From contig JACRMN010000012.1 of the NCBI GenBank assembly GCA_016214955.1, positions 372,001 through 436,000 of the forward strand: DNA of 64,000 bases, read 5' to 3'. This stretch comes from Deltaproteobacteria bacterium. GTDB lineage: Bacteria > Myxococcota > Myxococcia > Myxococcales > Anaeromyxobacteraceae. Of the stretch, positions 8,533-16,981 are shown in pieces; position 1 is the first letter of the stretch; every line of letters starts with the position of its first letter. The translations under genes and the position numbers were made by a program. The notes beneath the pieces are model-generated. The model searched no databases. It was not told where the DNA came from and saw only the letters and a program-made list of their open reading frames with translations.

Positions 8533-10700
8533 GCGCCCTCGCCGCTCGCGCCGGATCGGCCGCCGAGGCGGCCGCCCCGCGCCGCCTGGCGCCGCCGGCC
8601 TTCGTCTCGGCTGCGCTCCGCGCCTACGCCCAGGTGCTCTTCCTGGGGCGGCGCCGGCACGGGCTGCTCCTGCTCGCCGCCACCCTGCTCGAGCCCCGCG
8701 TCGGGCTCCACGGGCTGGCGGCGGTGCTGGCGGCCCAGGTGCTGGCCCGGGCGCTGCAGCTCGGCGAGGAGGCCACCGCCGGCGGCCTGCACGGCTACAA
8801 CCCGCTGCTGGTGGGGCTGGCGGTGGGCGCCTCGTTCGAGCCGGGCCCGGCCACCGCCGCGCTCCTCCTCCTGGCGGTGGGTGCCACCGTGTTCCTGGAG
8901 GCGGCGCTGCAGGCCTCGCTGGGCGCCTGGCTCGGGCTGCCGGTGCTCTCGCTCCCCTTCCTCGGGGTCACCTGGCTGGCCCTGGCGGCCGCCCCCTCGC
9001 TCGGGCCGGTGGCGCGCGCGGTGCCGGCGCTGGTGCCGCCGGCGCCGCCCGCCTGGCTCCCCGAGGCGGCCTGGCTCTACCTGCGCAGCATGGGCGCGAT
9101 GCTCTTCTCGCCTGGCGCCGCCACCGGTGCGCTGGTGGCGCTGGCGCTGCTCCTGCACAGCCGCATCGCCCTCCTCCTCTCCCTGGCCGGCTTCGGCATC
9201 GCCTGGGTCCTGGCCGCGCACGTCTTCACCTTCGCCAGCGATCCCAGCCTGCTCCTGCTCCACGCCAACGCGGCGCTGGTGGCGGTGGCCCTGGGCGGCG
9301 TCTGGTTCGTGCCCCAGGCCTCCTCCTTCCTCCTGGCGGCGGCGGCGGTGCTGGTGACGGCCCTGTTCACCGCCGGCAGCCTGCCCATCTTCCGCGCCGC
9401 GGGCCTGCCGGTCCTGTTCCTCCCCTTCGACCTGGCGGTGCTGGTGGTGCTGGCGGCCATGCGCCAGCGCACCCGCGACGGCTCGCCCAAGTCGGTGGAC
9501 TTCGCCGCCGGTGCGCCCGAGGCCAACCTGGCCCACTACCGGACCCGGCTGGCGCGCTTCGGCCCCGGCCCCGCGATCCGGATGGCGCCGCCCTTCTCCG
9601 GCCGCTGGACCGTGACCCAGGGCGTGGACGGCCCGCACACCCACCGCGGCGCCTGGCGCCACGCCCTCGACTTCGAGGTGCTCGACGCCGCCGGGCGCAG
9701 GCACACCGGCACCGGAACCCAGCTCCGCGACCACCTCTGCTACCGGCTCCCGGTGCTGGCGCCGGCCGACGGGACCGTGGTCAAGGTGGTGACCGACCGG
9801 CCTGACAACCCGCCGGGCGAGCTCGCGACCCGCGATCCCTGGGGCAACCTGGTGCTGCTCCACCACGGCCCAGGCCTCTACTCGCTGGTGGCCCACCTGG
9901 CGCCGGCCTCCTCCGACCTGCGCGAGGGGCAGACGGTGCGCCAGGGGGCCCGGCTCGGCCTGTGCGGCAACAGCGGCCGCTCCTTCGTCCCGCACCTCCA
10001 TTTCCAGCTGCAGGCCACGGCGCGGCTGGGGGCGCCGACGCTGGAGCTGGCGCTGGCCGACGCCGTGGTGGAGGAGGAGGGCGTGCCGCGCCTCCACCGC
10101 TCGCTGCTGCCCTCCGAGGGCCAGGCGCTGCGCGGCCTGACGCGCCAGGACGACCTCGCCGAGCTGCTCGCCTTCCCGCTGGGCCGGCGCTGGACCTGGC
10201 TCTGCCGGGAGCCGGGCGGGCGCGAGCTGCGCGAGGCGATCACCTCGGAGATCAGCCTCACCGGCGAGCTGTACCTGGCCTCGGCGGACGGCGGCGGCCG
10301 GCTCTGGTTCGAGACCCTGGGGCGCCAGCTGCTGGTCTACGACCACCTGGGGCCGCGCCGGAGCGTGCTCCACCTGCTGGCCGCGGCGCTGCCGCGGGTG
10401 CCCTACGAGCTGCCGGCAGGGCTGCGCTGGGACGACGTGCTGCCGCGGCGCCGCTTCCGGCCAGCCTGGGCGCGCTGGGCCGCCGACCTGGCCGACCCGT
10501 TCCTGGCGCAGGACGGCCTGGTGATGCGCTACCGCGCGGAGCGGAACGGAGTCCTGCAGGTGCGGGGCGAGGGACGGCTCGGCGGCCGCACGGTCGAGAC
10601 GGGCGCGGTGGTGCTCCCCGGGCGCGGTCCGGTGGAGCTGTGGCTGCAGGTCGGGCGCGAGCGCTGGAGCGCCTGCGCCGTCGAGGAGGAGGAGCCGTGA
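8529..10700 (+). CDS. Urea-transporter domain fused to an M23-type peptidase domain
   Basis: 723 residues. Residues about 20-310 are membrane helices with urea-transporter signatures in two halves: LHGYNPLLVGLAVG and LPVLSLPFLGVTWL. Residues about 345-500 resemble a lysostaphin-like M23 zinc peptidase: a THRGAWRHALDFEV segment, the long glycine-rich core GDGTVVKV-like strand region, and PHLHFQL with H489 and H491. The first metal motif is spaced H378-x-x-D381, not the usual HxxxD; the preceding His of THRG could substitute. The last 200 residues are an unrecognised conserved-looking domain. The GTG overlaps the decarboxylase stop. A periplasm-facing M23 domain tethered to a small-molecule channel is unusual. 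Transport of urea itself is not proven. Confidence 0.75.
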   Translation: MSALAARAGSAAEAAAPRRLAPPAFVSAALRAYAQVLFLGRRRHGLLLLAATLLEPRVGLHGLAAVLAAQVLARALQLGEEATAGGLHGYNPLLVGLAVGASFEPGPATAALLLLAVGATVFLEAALQASLGAWLGLPVLSLPFLGVTWLALAAAPSLGPVARAVPALVPPAPPAWLPEAAWLYLRSMGAMLFSPGAATGALVALALLLHSRIALLLSLAGFGIAWVLAAHVFTFASDPSLLLLHANAALVAVALGGVWFVPQASSFLLAAAAVLVTALFTAGSLPIFRAAGLPVLFLPFDLAVLVVLAAMRQRTRDGSPKSVDFAAGAPEANLAHYRTRLARFGPGPAIRMAPPFSGRWTVTQGVDGPHTHRGAWRHALDFEVLDAAGRRHTGTGTQLRDHLCYRLPVLAPADGTVVKVVTDRPDNPPGELATRDPWGNLVLLHHGPGLYSLVAHLAPASSDLREGQTVRQGARLGLCGNSGRSFVPHLHFQLQATARLGAPTLELALADAVVEEEGVPRLHRSLLPSEGQALRGLTRQDDLAELLAFPLGRRWTWLCREPGGRELREAITSEISLTGELYLASADGGGRLWFETLGRQLLVYDHLGPRRSVLHLLAAALPRVPYELPAGLRWDDVLPRRRFRPAWARWAADLADPFLAQDGLVMRYRAERNGVLQVRGEGRLGGRTVETGAVVLPGRGPVELWLQVGRERWSACAVEEEEP

Positions 10701-11893
10701 CCCGGATCTGCCTGCTGGCCCTGTCGCTCCTGGCCGCCGCACCGGCCGGGGCCGACGGCTACGACGAGGCCCTGGCCGAGGCGCGGCGCGAGGCGGCGGC
10801 GGGACGGTTCGCCAGCGCCGCCCGGCTCCTCGAGGCGCCGGCCCGGCGCTGGCCGCAGGACTACCCGGTGCAGCTCGAGCGGGCCTGGTTCCTCTTCCAG
10901 GCCGGCGCCTACGGCGAGGCCGCGGCCGGCTACCGCCAGGCGCGGGCGCTGGCGCCCGAGGCGGTGGAACCGGTCCTGGGGCTCGGCTGGACGGCGCTGC
11001 GGGAAGAGGACGCCGCCTCGGCGCGCGGGCTCCTCGAGGAGGCGCTGCGCCGCAGCCCGGAGAGCGGACCGGCGAGGGAGGGGCTGGCGCTCCTGGGGCC
11101 GGAGAACCGGCTCACGCTGGCGCTGGGCGGCGGCTACACCGGCTACGAGGCCGCTTCGCGCCCCTGGCTGGCCACCGGCACGGTGTCGCTCGACGGCCTG
11201 CTCCTCGACCGGCTGGCCGTCGGCGCCCTCTACCGGCTGCTGGGCACGCAGAGCAGCCTGGTGGGTGGGCGGGGGCGCAGCGCCGCCTCGGCGCCGCTGC
11301 AGCACGAGCTCCACGGCTCCCTGGGCTGGTCGTCGGCTCGCTGGAGCGCGATGCTTCACGGTGGGTGGATCGGCGGGGCGGCGGCGGGCACCGGAGCCAC
11401 CGGGGCCACCCTGGCCGGCGCCGGCACCCTGGCTGGCGCCTCGGGCTGGGGCCGGCCGCTTCCGTGGCTGGAGCTCGACGGCGCCCTGCTCCGTACCTTC
11501 CGCGGCGGCGGGGAGGTCACCCAGTGGCAGGCGGCCGCCGGCGTCAGGCTTTCCACCCGGCTGCTCCTGCGCGCCGGCGCCCGCGGTCAGGACGCTCCGG
11601 AGGGCGCGGGCCTGGCCGGGCTCGTCAGCCTGGAGCTTCGCGGGCGCACCTGGGGCTGGCTGGCGGGCGAGATGGGCACCCAGCGGCAGCCGGTGGACCT
11701 GGCCGCCCGCGTCATCCACGCCACGCCGGCGCCGCTGCGCTGGGCCGCGCGCACCGGCGTGGGCTTCCCGCTCGGCGGCTCGCTCTCCGGCGTCGCCGCG
11801 CTCGACCTGGAGGCGTGGGGCGCGAGCGCCGCCGGTGCCACCGACGCCGGCCTGGCGTGGCGCGGCAGCGCAGGTCTGCGCCTGACGTTCTGA
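10697..11893 (+). CDS. Secreted TPR plus outer-membrane beta-barrel protein
   Basis: 398 residues. A cleavable signal peptide (ends about AGADG) is followed by three TPR-like helical pairs (residues 25-130, for example AYGEAAAGYRQARALAPEAVEPVLGLGW). About 250 residues of alternating hydrophobic/polar strands rich in Gly, Leu, Ala and Arg end in GLRLTF, with the terminal Phe typical of outer-membrane barrels. The TPR-then-barrel order recalls polymer-export porins such as PgaA or BcsC, though it is much smaller. The GTG overlaps the stop of the transporter/peptidase gene by 4 bp. Likely role: outer-membrane component of the same system. Confidence 0.7.
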   Translation: MTRICLLALSLLAAAPAGADGYDEALAEARREAAAGRFASAARLLEAPARRWPQDYPVQLERAWFLFQAGAYGEAAAGYRQARALAPEAVEPVLGLGWTALREEDAASARGLLEEALRRSPESGPAREGLALLGPENRLTLALGGGYTGYEAASRPWLATGTVSLDGLLLDRLAVGALYRLLGTQSSLVGGRGRSAASAPLQHELHGSLGWSSARWSAMLHGGWIGGAAAGTGATGATLAGAGTLAGASGWGRPLPWLELDGALLRTFRGGGEVTQWQAAAGVRLSTRLLLRAGARGQDAPEGAGLAGLVSLELRGRTWGWLAGEMGTQRQPVDLAARVIHATPAPLRWAARTGVGFPLGGSLSGVAALDLEAWGASAAGATDAGLAWRGSAGLRLTF

Positions 11894-11914
11894 CCTTCAC
11901 CCGAGGTGACCATC

Positions 11915-12517
11915 GTGCGCTCCACCGCCCTCTTCCTGCTCCTCCTCGCCGCACCCGCGGCCGCCCCCGCCGAGCCCGGCGACGCCTGGCGCCTCTCCTA
12001 CGCCGCCGAGGCCCGGGGCGACAACGCCGCCGCGCTGGTGGCCCTGGAGAGCGCCGGCGGCGGCCCGGTGACCTACGTGCTGGCGCTGCGGCGCGGCTGG
12101 CTGCTGCACCTCGCCGGGCGGCACGCCGACGCGGCCGAGGCCTACCAGCAGGCCCTGGCCCTCGAGCCCCGGGCCGTGGAGGCGCGAGTGGGCGCGATGC
12201 TGCCGCTCATGGCGCTGCGCCGCTGGAAGGAGGCCGAGCGGCTCGGCGAGGAGGCGCTGGCCATCGCCCCCGGTGACCTCACCGCCCGCTCCCGCCTCGC
12301 CTGGATCGACTACAGCCAGGCCCAGTGGCAGAAGGCCGAGCAGCACTACCGCGAGGCCCTGGCCGCCTGGCCCGCCAGCGCCGAGCTGCGCACCGGGCTG
12401 GGCTGGAGCCTGCTGAAGCAAGGGCGCCACCGCGAGGCCCGCGCCGAGCTGGAGCGCGTGCTCGCCTGCGCGCCCGACCACGCACCGGCGCGCGAGGGGC
12501 TGGCGCTGATCCCCTGA
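11915..12517 (+). CDS. Secreted TPR-repeat protein
   Basis: 200 residues with a signal peptide (cleavage near APAEP) and four to five TPR motifs, such as AGRHADAAEAYQQALALEP and QWQKAEQHYREALAAWP. The GTG at 11915 is chosen because GAGGTGA lies five bases upstream; a GTG at 11906 would destroy that site. The last gene of the cluster, it resembles the TPR half of the preceding protein, suggesting duplication. It probably acts as a periplasmic scaffold for the peptidase or barrel proteins. A terminator-like hairpin follows directly. Confidence 0.75.
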   Translation: MRSTALFLLLLAAPAAAPAEPGDAWRLSYAAEARGDNAAALVALESAGGGPVTYVLALRRGWLLHLAGRHADAAEAYQQALALEPRAVEARVGAMLPLMALRRWKEAERLGEEALAIAPGDLTARSRLAWIDYSQAQWQKAEQHYREALAAWPASAELRTGLGWSLLKQGRHREARAELERVLACAPDHAPAREGLALIP

Positions 12518-12518
12518 C

Positions 12519-12539
12519 GCGCTCCCTCTCCGGGAGCGC
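12519..12539 (+). terminator. Terminator-like hairpin after the PqqD/ATP-grasp operon
   Basis: A perfect 8-bp stem (GCGCTCCC and GGGAGCGC) with a 5-base loop begins at the stop codon of the TPR gene. No run of T follows. It marks the probable end of the six-gene operon. Confidence 0.55.
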
Positions 12540-12651
12540 TCGCGACCGTTGAACGGCGCGGTGCCGCTGCCTAGAACCGGGGCCTGCCGGCGCAGCGCGC
12601 GGCGGCAGACCGGCAGCACTGGCCACCCTGGAGGGGGAGTCAGGGTATGCG

Positions 12652-14223
12652 ATGGTTTGCACCCGCAGCGCACTCGTCCTGTCGCTCGCCGTTTTCGCTG
12701 CACCCGCCCTCGCCGCGCCGCCGAGGCCGCCGGCCCGGTCCGCCACCCGCACCGCCGCCAGGCTCTCGGCCGGCTCGCGGGCCTGCGTCGAGTGCCACAC
12801 GGGCCTGACGGCCGGAATCGTCGAGCACTGGCGCGGGAGCAGGCACGCCGAGAAGGGCGTGGGCTGCCTGGAGTGCCACCAGGCCAGCAAGGCGGCGGCC
12901 GACGCCTGGGAGCACGGCGGCGCCTGGGTGCACACGGTGGTGACGCCGCGCGACTGCGCCCGCTGCCACGCGACGGAGGCGAAGGAGTTCGGCGCCAGCC
13001 ACCACGCCAAGGCCGGCAACATCCTGGCCTCGCTCGACAACTACCTGGCCGAGACGGTGGAGGGGGCGCGCGAGCCCTTCGACCCGCACGCCCGCACGCC
13101 GGGGCGCGACCTGCCGGCCAGGGTGAACGGCCTCGCCTCGGCGCAGCAGGGCTGCCAGCAGTGCCACGGCGGGCGGGTGGCGCTGCAGGCGCGGAGCGGC
13201 GGCCCGGTGACGGTGGAGGACCTCAGGCCGGGCGCCGACGGCCTGCCCGGCGACGCGGGGGCAGCGGCGCGCGTGGCCCGCAACGCCGACGGCCGCCCGC
13301 TGCTGGTGGACGCCACCTGGCCCAACACCGGCATCGGCCGGCTCAACCTCGACGGCTCGCTGGGCTCCTGCGCCGCTTGCCACAGCCGGCACGACTTCTC
13401 GGCGCGGCGGGCCCGGCAGCCGGAGAACTGCGGCAAGTGCCACCTCGGCCCCGACCACCCGCAGAAGGAGATCTACGAGGAGTCGAAGCACGGCGTGGCC
13501 TACCGCGACCTCAAGGACCAGCTCGCCCTCGACGGCCGCACCTGGGTGCTGGGCAAGGACTACTCGGCGGCGCCCACCTGCGCCACCTGCCACATGTCGG
13601 CCAACGCCAACGGCGGCAAGGTCACGCATGATCCCGGCGAGCGCATCTCCTGGACCAACCGGCCGCCGGTCTCGCTCCCCATGGACACCGACGCCGCCCA
13701 CCGCGTGGTCACCGAGGCCGACCCGGAGAGGCGCAGGGCGCTGGTGGCCGACACCGCCCTCGCCAAGCGGGCGCGGATGCAGCAGGTGTGCACCACCTGC
13801 CACGCGCCCAGCTACGTGGACGGCTTCTACCGGCAGTACGACGACTTCGTCCAGCTCTACAACGAGAAGTTCGCCCGGCCCGGCCTGCAGATCATGAACG
13901 TGCTCCACGAGCAGGGGCTGGTGGACAAGGGCAAGTTCCGCGACGAGATCGAGTGGACCTGGTTCTACCTCTGGCACCACGAGGGGCGCCGCGCCCGCCA
14001 CGGCGCCGCCATGATGGCGCCCGACTACGCCCACTGGCACGGCATGTACGAGGTGGCCGAGGACTTCTACATGAAGCTCGTGCCCCAGGCCCGGGAGCTG
14101 GCCCACGCCGCCGAGGTGCGGGGCGAGAAGGCCAAGGCCGAGGCGGTGCGCGCGGTGGTGGACCGGATCCTGGCCCGGCCCGAGCACGCCTGGCAGGCGA
14201 AGGAGCGGCCGGCGGGGCGCTAG
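12652..14223 (+). CDS. Octahaem c-type cytochrome of the hydroxylamine oxidoreductase family
   Basis: 523 residues with a signal peptide (cleavage after APALA). Eight CxxCH motifs occur: CVECH, CLECH, CARCH, CQQCH, CAACH, CGKCH, CATCH and CTTCH, all within the first 390 residues. A helical C-terminal domain follows, with PDYAHWHGMYEVAEDFY. Haem count, spacing and this tail match the octahaem HAO family. Members of this family oxidise hydroxylamine or hydrazine, or (epsilonproteobacterial type) reduce nitrite and hydroxylamine. The direction depends largely on a Tyr that cross-links the catalytic haem, which I cannot assign with certainty by eye. In a non-nitrifying background a reductive or detoxifying role is more likely. 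The gene overlaps the convergent gene by 4 bp. Confidence 0.85.
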   Translation: MVCTRSALVLSLAVFAAPALAAPPRPPARSATRTAARLSAGSRACVECHTGLTAGIVEHWRGSRHAEKGVGCLECHQASKAAADAWEHGGAWVHTVVTPRDCARCHATEAKEFGASHHAKAGNILASLDNYLAETVEGAREPFDPHARTPGRDLPARVNGLASAQQGCQQCHGGRVALQARSGGPVTVEDLRPGADGLPGDAGAAARVARNADGRPLLVDATWPNTGIGRLNLDGSLGSCAACHSRHDFSARRARQPENCGKCHLGPDHPQKEIYEESKHGVAYRDLKDQLALDGRTWVLGKDYSAAPTCATCHMSANANGGKVTHDPGERISWTNRPPVSLPMDTDAAHRVVTEADPERRRALVADTALAKRARMQQVCTTCHAPSYVDGFYRQYDDFVQLYNEKFARPGLQIMNVLHEQGLVDKGKFRDEIEWTWFYLWHHEGRRARHGAAMMAPDYAHWHGMYEVAEDFYMKLVPQARELAHAAEVRGEKAKAEAVRAVVDRILARPEHAWQAKERPAGR

Positions 14224-14882
14224 CGCACCAGCCCGCGGACGAGCCCGTCCAGCTCCCTGGGGGTGAGGCCGCAATCGCGCAGCACCTGACCCCAGGTGGC
14301 CTTGCCGGCGCGGACCTGTGCCACCAGCGGCGCGGTGGGGACCGAGAGGCGGGCGGCCAGCGCCGAGGCCAGGATGCGCTCCTCGGGCGAGGCGCCGGCG
14401 TCGTGCAGCGTCCGCAGCGCCGCGGGCGCCACGCCCATGCGCGTCGCCAGCACCTCGTCCACCGCCAGCGAGGCCAGCGCCCTGCCGTCGGCGCCGCGGG
14501 CCAGCGCCGCGGCGAAGGGGCCGTCGAGCTCCTTCTGCCCGGCCAGCGCCGCCGGCCAGCCCTTGCGCTCCTCGCGGAGCGAGAGCAGGTGCGGGGCGCC
14601 GAGGCCGGTGCGGCTGCCGGCGTAGTAGGCCACCCAGAGATCCTCGGCGGCGGTGCCTGTCATCGCCGTGCTCACCAGCGTGCGCTTGTCCACTCGGTAG
14701 GCGGCCGAGAGCAGGGAGCTCCGCGTGGTGGCCAGGATGTACGGGTCGGCGGCTCCGGGACGCTCCGGATCGAAGGTGCGGTCCCGGTAGCAGTGGCAGG
14801 CAGCGGCGCTCTCGCCAGGAGCCGCTGCGGCCGGGAGGAGGAGCGCGGCGCCCAGGGCCGCCAGGGGCAACAGGCGCGCCAT
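14220..14882 (-). CDS. Secreted protein with CHCY motif, function unknown
   Basis: 220 residues. A signal peptide (MARLLPLAALGAALLLPAAA) is followed by a short AACHCYRDRTFDPERP segment at the mature N-terminus. A mostly helical Ala/Leu-rich domain comes next. The two Cys and His near the mature N-terminus could bind metal or haem, but there is no CxxCH. I do not recognise a named family. The ATG overlaps the stop of the DUF2249 gene (ATGA), so it is coupled to it. It lies tail-to-tail with the octahaem cytochrome, which hints at a shared nitrogen-oxide-related role. Confidence 0.7.
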   Translation of the reverse strand: MARLLPLAALGAALLLPAAAAPGESAAACHCYRDRTFDPERPGAADPYILATTRSSLLSAAYRVDKRTLVSTAMTGTAAEDLWVAYYAGSRTGLGAPHLLSLREERKGWPAALAGQKELDGPFAAALARGADGRALASLAVDEVLATRMGVAPAALRTLHDAGASPEERILASALAARLSVPTAPLVAQVRAGKATWGQVLRDCGLTPRELDGLVRGLVR

Positions 14883-15118
14883 CAGCCCTCCCGCTCGAAG
14901 GTGGTGACGAACTCCTCGGGCCCGGTCTCCACGGTGGAGGCGCGGACGCCGAGCGGCGCCGCCAGTTCGAGGATCTTCCCCGGCAGGTGCGGGGTGACGA
15001 GCTCGTAGCGCTCGCCCGGGGCGAGGGCAGCGAGGTCGCGCAGCACCTGGTCCACCGGGTGGATGCCGGCGGCCCGCAGCGGGCGGGCGTCGAGCCGCTT
15101 CACCAGGCGCCCGCTCAC
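14882..15118 (-). CDS. DUF2249 small protein
   Basis: 78 residues with the DUF2249 pattern: LDARPLRAAGIHPVDQVLRDL, then LAPGERYELVTPHLPGKILEL, and an Arg/Glu-rich end. The fold is SirA/TusA-like. DUF2249 proteins often accompany nitrite/nitric-oxide respiration and haem-copper oxidase genes; their biochemical role is not settled. The GTG at 15118 overlaps the stop of a 29-codon upstream ORF by 4 bp. The end overlaps the start of the CHCY protein, giving a coupled three-cistron unit. Confidence 0.75.
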   Translation of the reverse strand: MSGRLVKRLDARPLRAAGIHPVDQVLRDLAALAPGERYELVTPHLPGKILELAAPLGVRASTVETGPEEFVTTFEREG

Positions 15119-15204
15119 GCCGGCCTCGCCGGGCGCACCATGGTGAGCGGCCGGGCGGGCGGCAGCGCCGCGGGGTCGATCGCTTTCACGCTGGCTCGGG
15201 TCAT
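15115..15204 (-). CDS. 29-residue coupled mini-ORF
   Basis: A short frame starting MTRASVKAIDPAAL and ending RPARPA, preceded by AGGAG five bases before the ATG. Its TGA overlaps the GTG of the DUF2249 gene (GTGA). The good ribosome-binding site and exact overlap argue that it is translated, perhaps as a leader that sets translation of the operon. No domain is recognisable, and it could be chance in GC-rich DNA. Confidence 0.4.
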   Translation of the reverse strand: MTRASVKAIDPAALPPARPLTMVRPARPA

Positions 15205-15389
15205 CTCGGCTCCTCGGGCGCGACCGCGGCGGTGGAAGGCCGGCGCAGGCGCCCGGGCCAGGGCAATAGCAAGGAGCCGGCCAGCGGCCCCGCGACGGGA
15301 TTCCGCGCCCTTGGCTCCGCCGGCCAGGCGCGCCGCACCGAAATCTGGGTGGGGACCACGGCCGGAGGGTGGCCGGGCGGATGCGCCCA

Positions 15390-16439
15390 TCAGGCCACGA
15401 TGCGCTGGACGAACCAGATGGCACCGGTGAGGGCCACCGCCAGCGACGCGCCGCGCACCACCCAGCGCTCCCAGGCGGCCCGGCGCAGCCAGAGGAAGAG
15501 GGGCAGGGCGGCGGCGATGACCAGCGCCTGGCCGGCCTCGATGCCCAGGTTGAAGAGGGCCAGGGCGCCGGCGAGCCGCCACGGCGGCAGCGCCAGCCCT
15601 TCCAGCGCCGAGGCGAAGCCGAAGCCGTGGACGAGGCCGAAGGCGAAGGTGAGGAGCCAGCGGTGATCGGGGGCGCCGTCGCCGCGCAGGTTCTCGACCG
15701 CCACCCAGACGATGGAGGCGGCGATGGCGGGCTCGACGATCCGCGCCGGCACCACCACCAGGCCCAGCACCGCCGCGGCCAGCGTGAGGCTGTGGGCCAG
15801 GGTGAAGGCGGTGATGACGCCCAGCAGGCCGCGGAGACGCCTGCCGCGCAGGAGGAGCGCGCCGAGGAAGAGCAGGTGGTCGAGGCCGGAGAGGATGTGC
15901 TCGAGCCCCAGCGTGAAGAAGCCGGCCGGCGTGCGGGAGCCGCTGCCGCCGCCCACCTCCAGCGTCGCCTCGGGCGCCTCCTGCGAGAGGGCCGCCTCGC
16001 GCGGGCCGCCGGGCCCGTCGAGCCGCAGCAGCGTGCGGTGGTGCTCGCCGAGCAGGCCGGGCCAGCCGTCGCGCAGCACCAGCCGGTCGGGCGTCGACGG
16101 GCAGCGCAGCGCCACCTCGACGTCGAGCCGTCCGCTCCCCACGCCGGTGCCCTGCACCGTCACCCGGCCCGGGCGGCAGGGCACGGCGCCGACGAGGGCC
16201 ACCGCCCGCAGCCGCGCCTCCTCGGCCACCCGCTCGGCGGCCGCGGCGTCGCCGCCTGCGGCGGCGGCCAGGAGCCGGCGCGGCTCCTCCGGGAGCTCGT
16301 CGAGCACCAGCGTGAGCCGGTAGCGCAGGCGCTCGCCCTCCACCGTCACCCGGGCCAGGCCGGTGCTGGTGGCGTGGGCCCGGGCCGCCGCCGGGAGGAG
16401 GAGGACCAGGGCCGCCGAGAGCAGCGCCCGCCTGCTCAC
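15390..16439 (-). CDS. HupE/UreJ-like membrane protein
   Basis: 349 residues. A signal peptide and an extracytoplasmic domain (residues about 22-185) precede six or seven helices. The helices contain the HupE/UreJ-type His motifs GLEHILSGLDHLLFL, FTLAHSLTL and FGLVHGFGFASAL. Classical HupE and UreJ are implicated in nickel transport. This longer class with an N-terminal soluble domain is widespread and largely uncharacterised, so nickel is only a possibility. The start overlaps the stop of the DUF4340 gene by 4 bp, placing it last in the ABC/GldG operon. Confidence 0.8.
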   Translation of the reverse strand: MSRRALLSAALVLLLPAAARAHATSTGLARVTVEGERLRYRLTLVLDELPEEPRRLLAAAAGGDAAAAERVAEEARLRAVALVGAVPCRPGRVTVQGTGVGSGRLDVEVALRCPSTPDRLVLRDGWPGLLGEHHRTLLRLDGPGGPREAALSQEAPEATLEVGGGSGSRTPAGFFTLGLEHILSGLDHLLFLGALLLRGRRLRGLLGVITAFTLAHSLTLAAAVLGLVVVPARIVEPAIAASIVWVAVENLRGDGAPDHRWLLTFAFGLVHGFGFASALEGLALPPWRLAGALALFNLGIEAGQALVIAAALPLFLWLRRAAWERWVVRGASLAVALTGAIWFVQRIVA

Positions 16440-16981
16440 CTCTCCTCCGTGAGCGCCTGGAACGGATCGGCGACGAAGGCGTTGAGCAGCAGCACCTCGG
16501 CGCTCCCGGCCCGGCGCGCGTAGCGGGCCTGGCCCTGGGGGTTGCGGCTGCCGAGCTCGAGCGCGAAGGAGGGCTCTCCCGGGAACTCCACCCGCACCAC
16601 CAGCGCCGGCGGCAGGAGCCCCACCTCGGCGAGGCTCATGGCCCGGACCTCCTCGGCCGCCATGACCCGCTGCGGGATCGAGCCGTGCAGCAGGCGCAGC
16701 CCCAGCTCCGCCGTGGGGCCGGGCTGGCGCGGGCCGGCGGGGCTGCCGGGCGCCGCCGCCCAGCCCGAGGGGCCGCGCTGGTAGCGCCAGCGCCGGCCGT
16801 CGCGCAGCACCTCGATGGCCGAGGCCCGGGAGGTGTCGCGGTCCACCATCACCCCGGCCGCCTGGAAGCGGGCCAGGCCGGCCTCGGGCCGCTCGCCGTG
16901 GAGGGCCAGCGCCGCCAGGGCGCCCGCGGCCGCCAGCGCGGCCAGGGCCCAGGCCACGGTCCTCAGCGACGGCGCCGCCAC
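16436..16981 (-). CDS. DUF4340-type membrane-anchored protein
   Basis: 181 residues. One N-terminal membrane anchor (VAWALAALAAAGALAALAL) is followed by a beta-rich extracytoplasmic domain containing RRWRYQRGPSGW and VVRVEFPGEPSFALELG, resembling DUF4340 repeats but containing only one. DUF4340 proteins are usually encoded next to GldG-type ABC accessory proteins, as here. Its start lies 19 bases inside the end of the GldG gene. The role is probably structural, in the same envelope complex. Confidence 0.75.
   Translation of the reverse strand: MAAPSLRTVAWALAALAAAGALAALALHGERPEAGLARFQAAGVMVDRDTSRASAIEVLRDGRRWRYQRGPSGWAAAPGSPAGPRQPGPTAELGLRLLHGSIPQRVMAAEEVRAMSLAEVGLLPPALVVRVEFPGEPSFALELGSRNPQGQARYARRAGSAEVLLLNAFVADPFQALTEER

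Noticed and set aside
15390-16439. Assigning the HupE-like protein as a nickel permease serving the hydrogenase protease gene at 44652
   Set aside because: The two loci are 28 kb apart, and this longer HupE/UreJ-like class has no proven nickel function.
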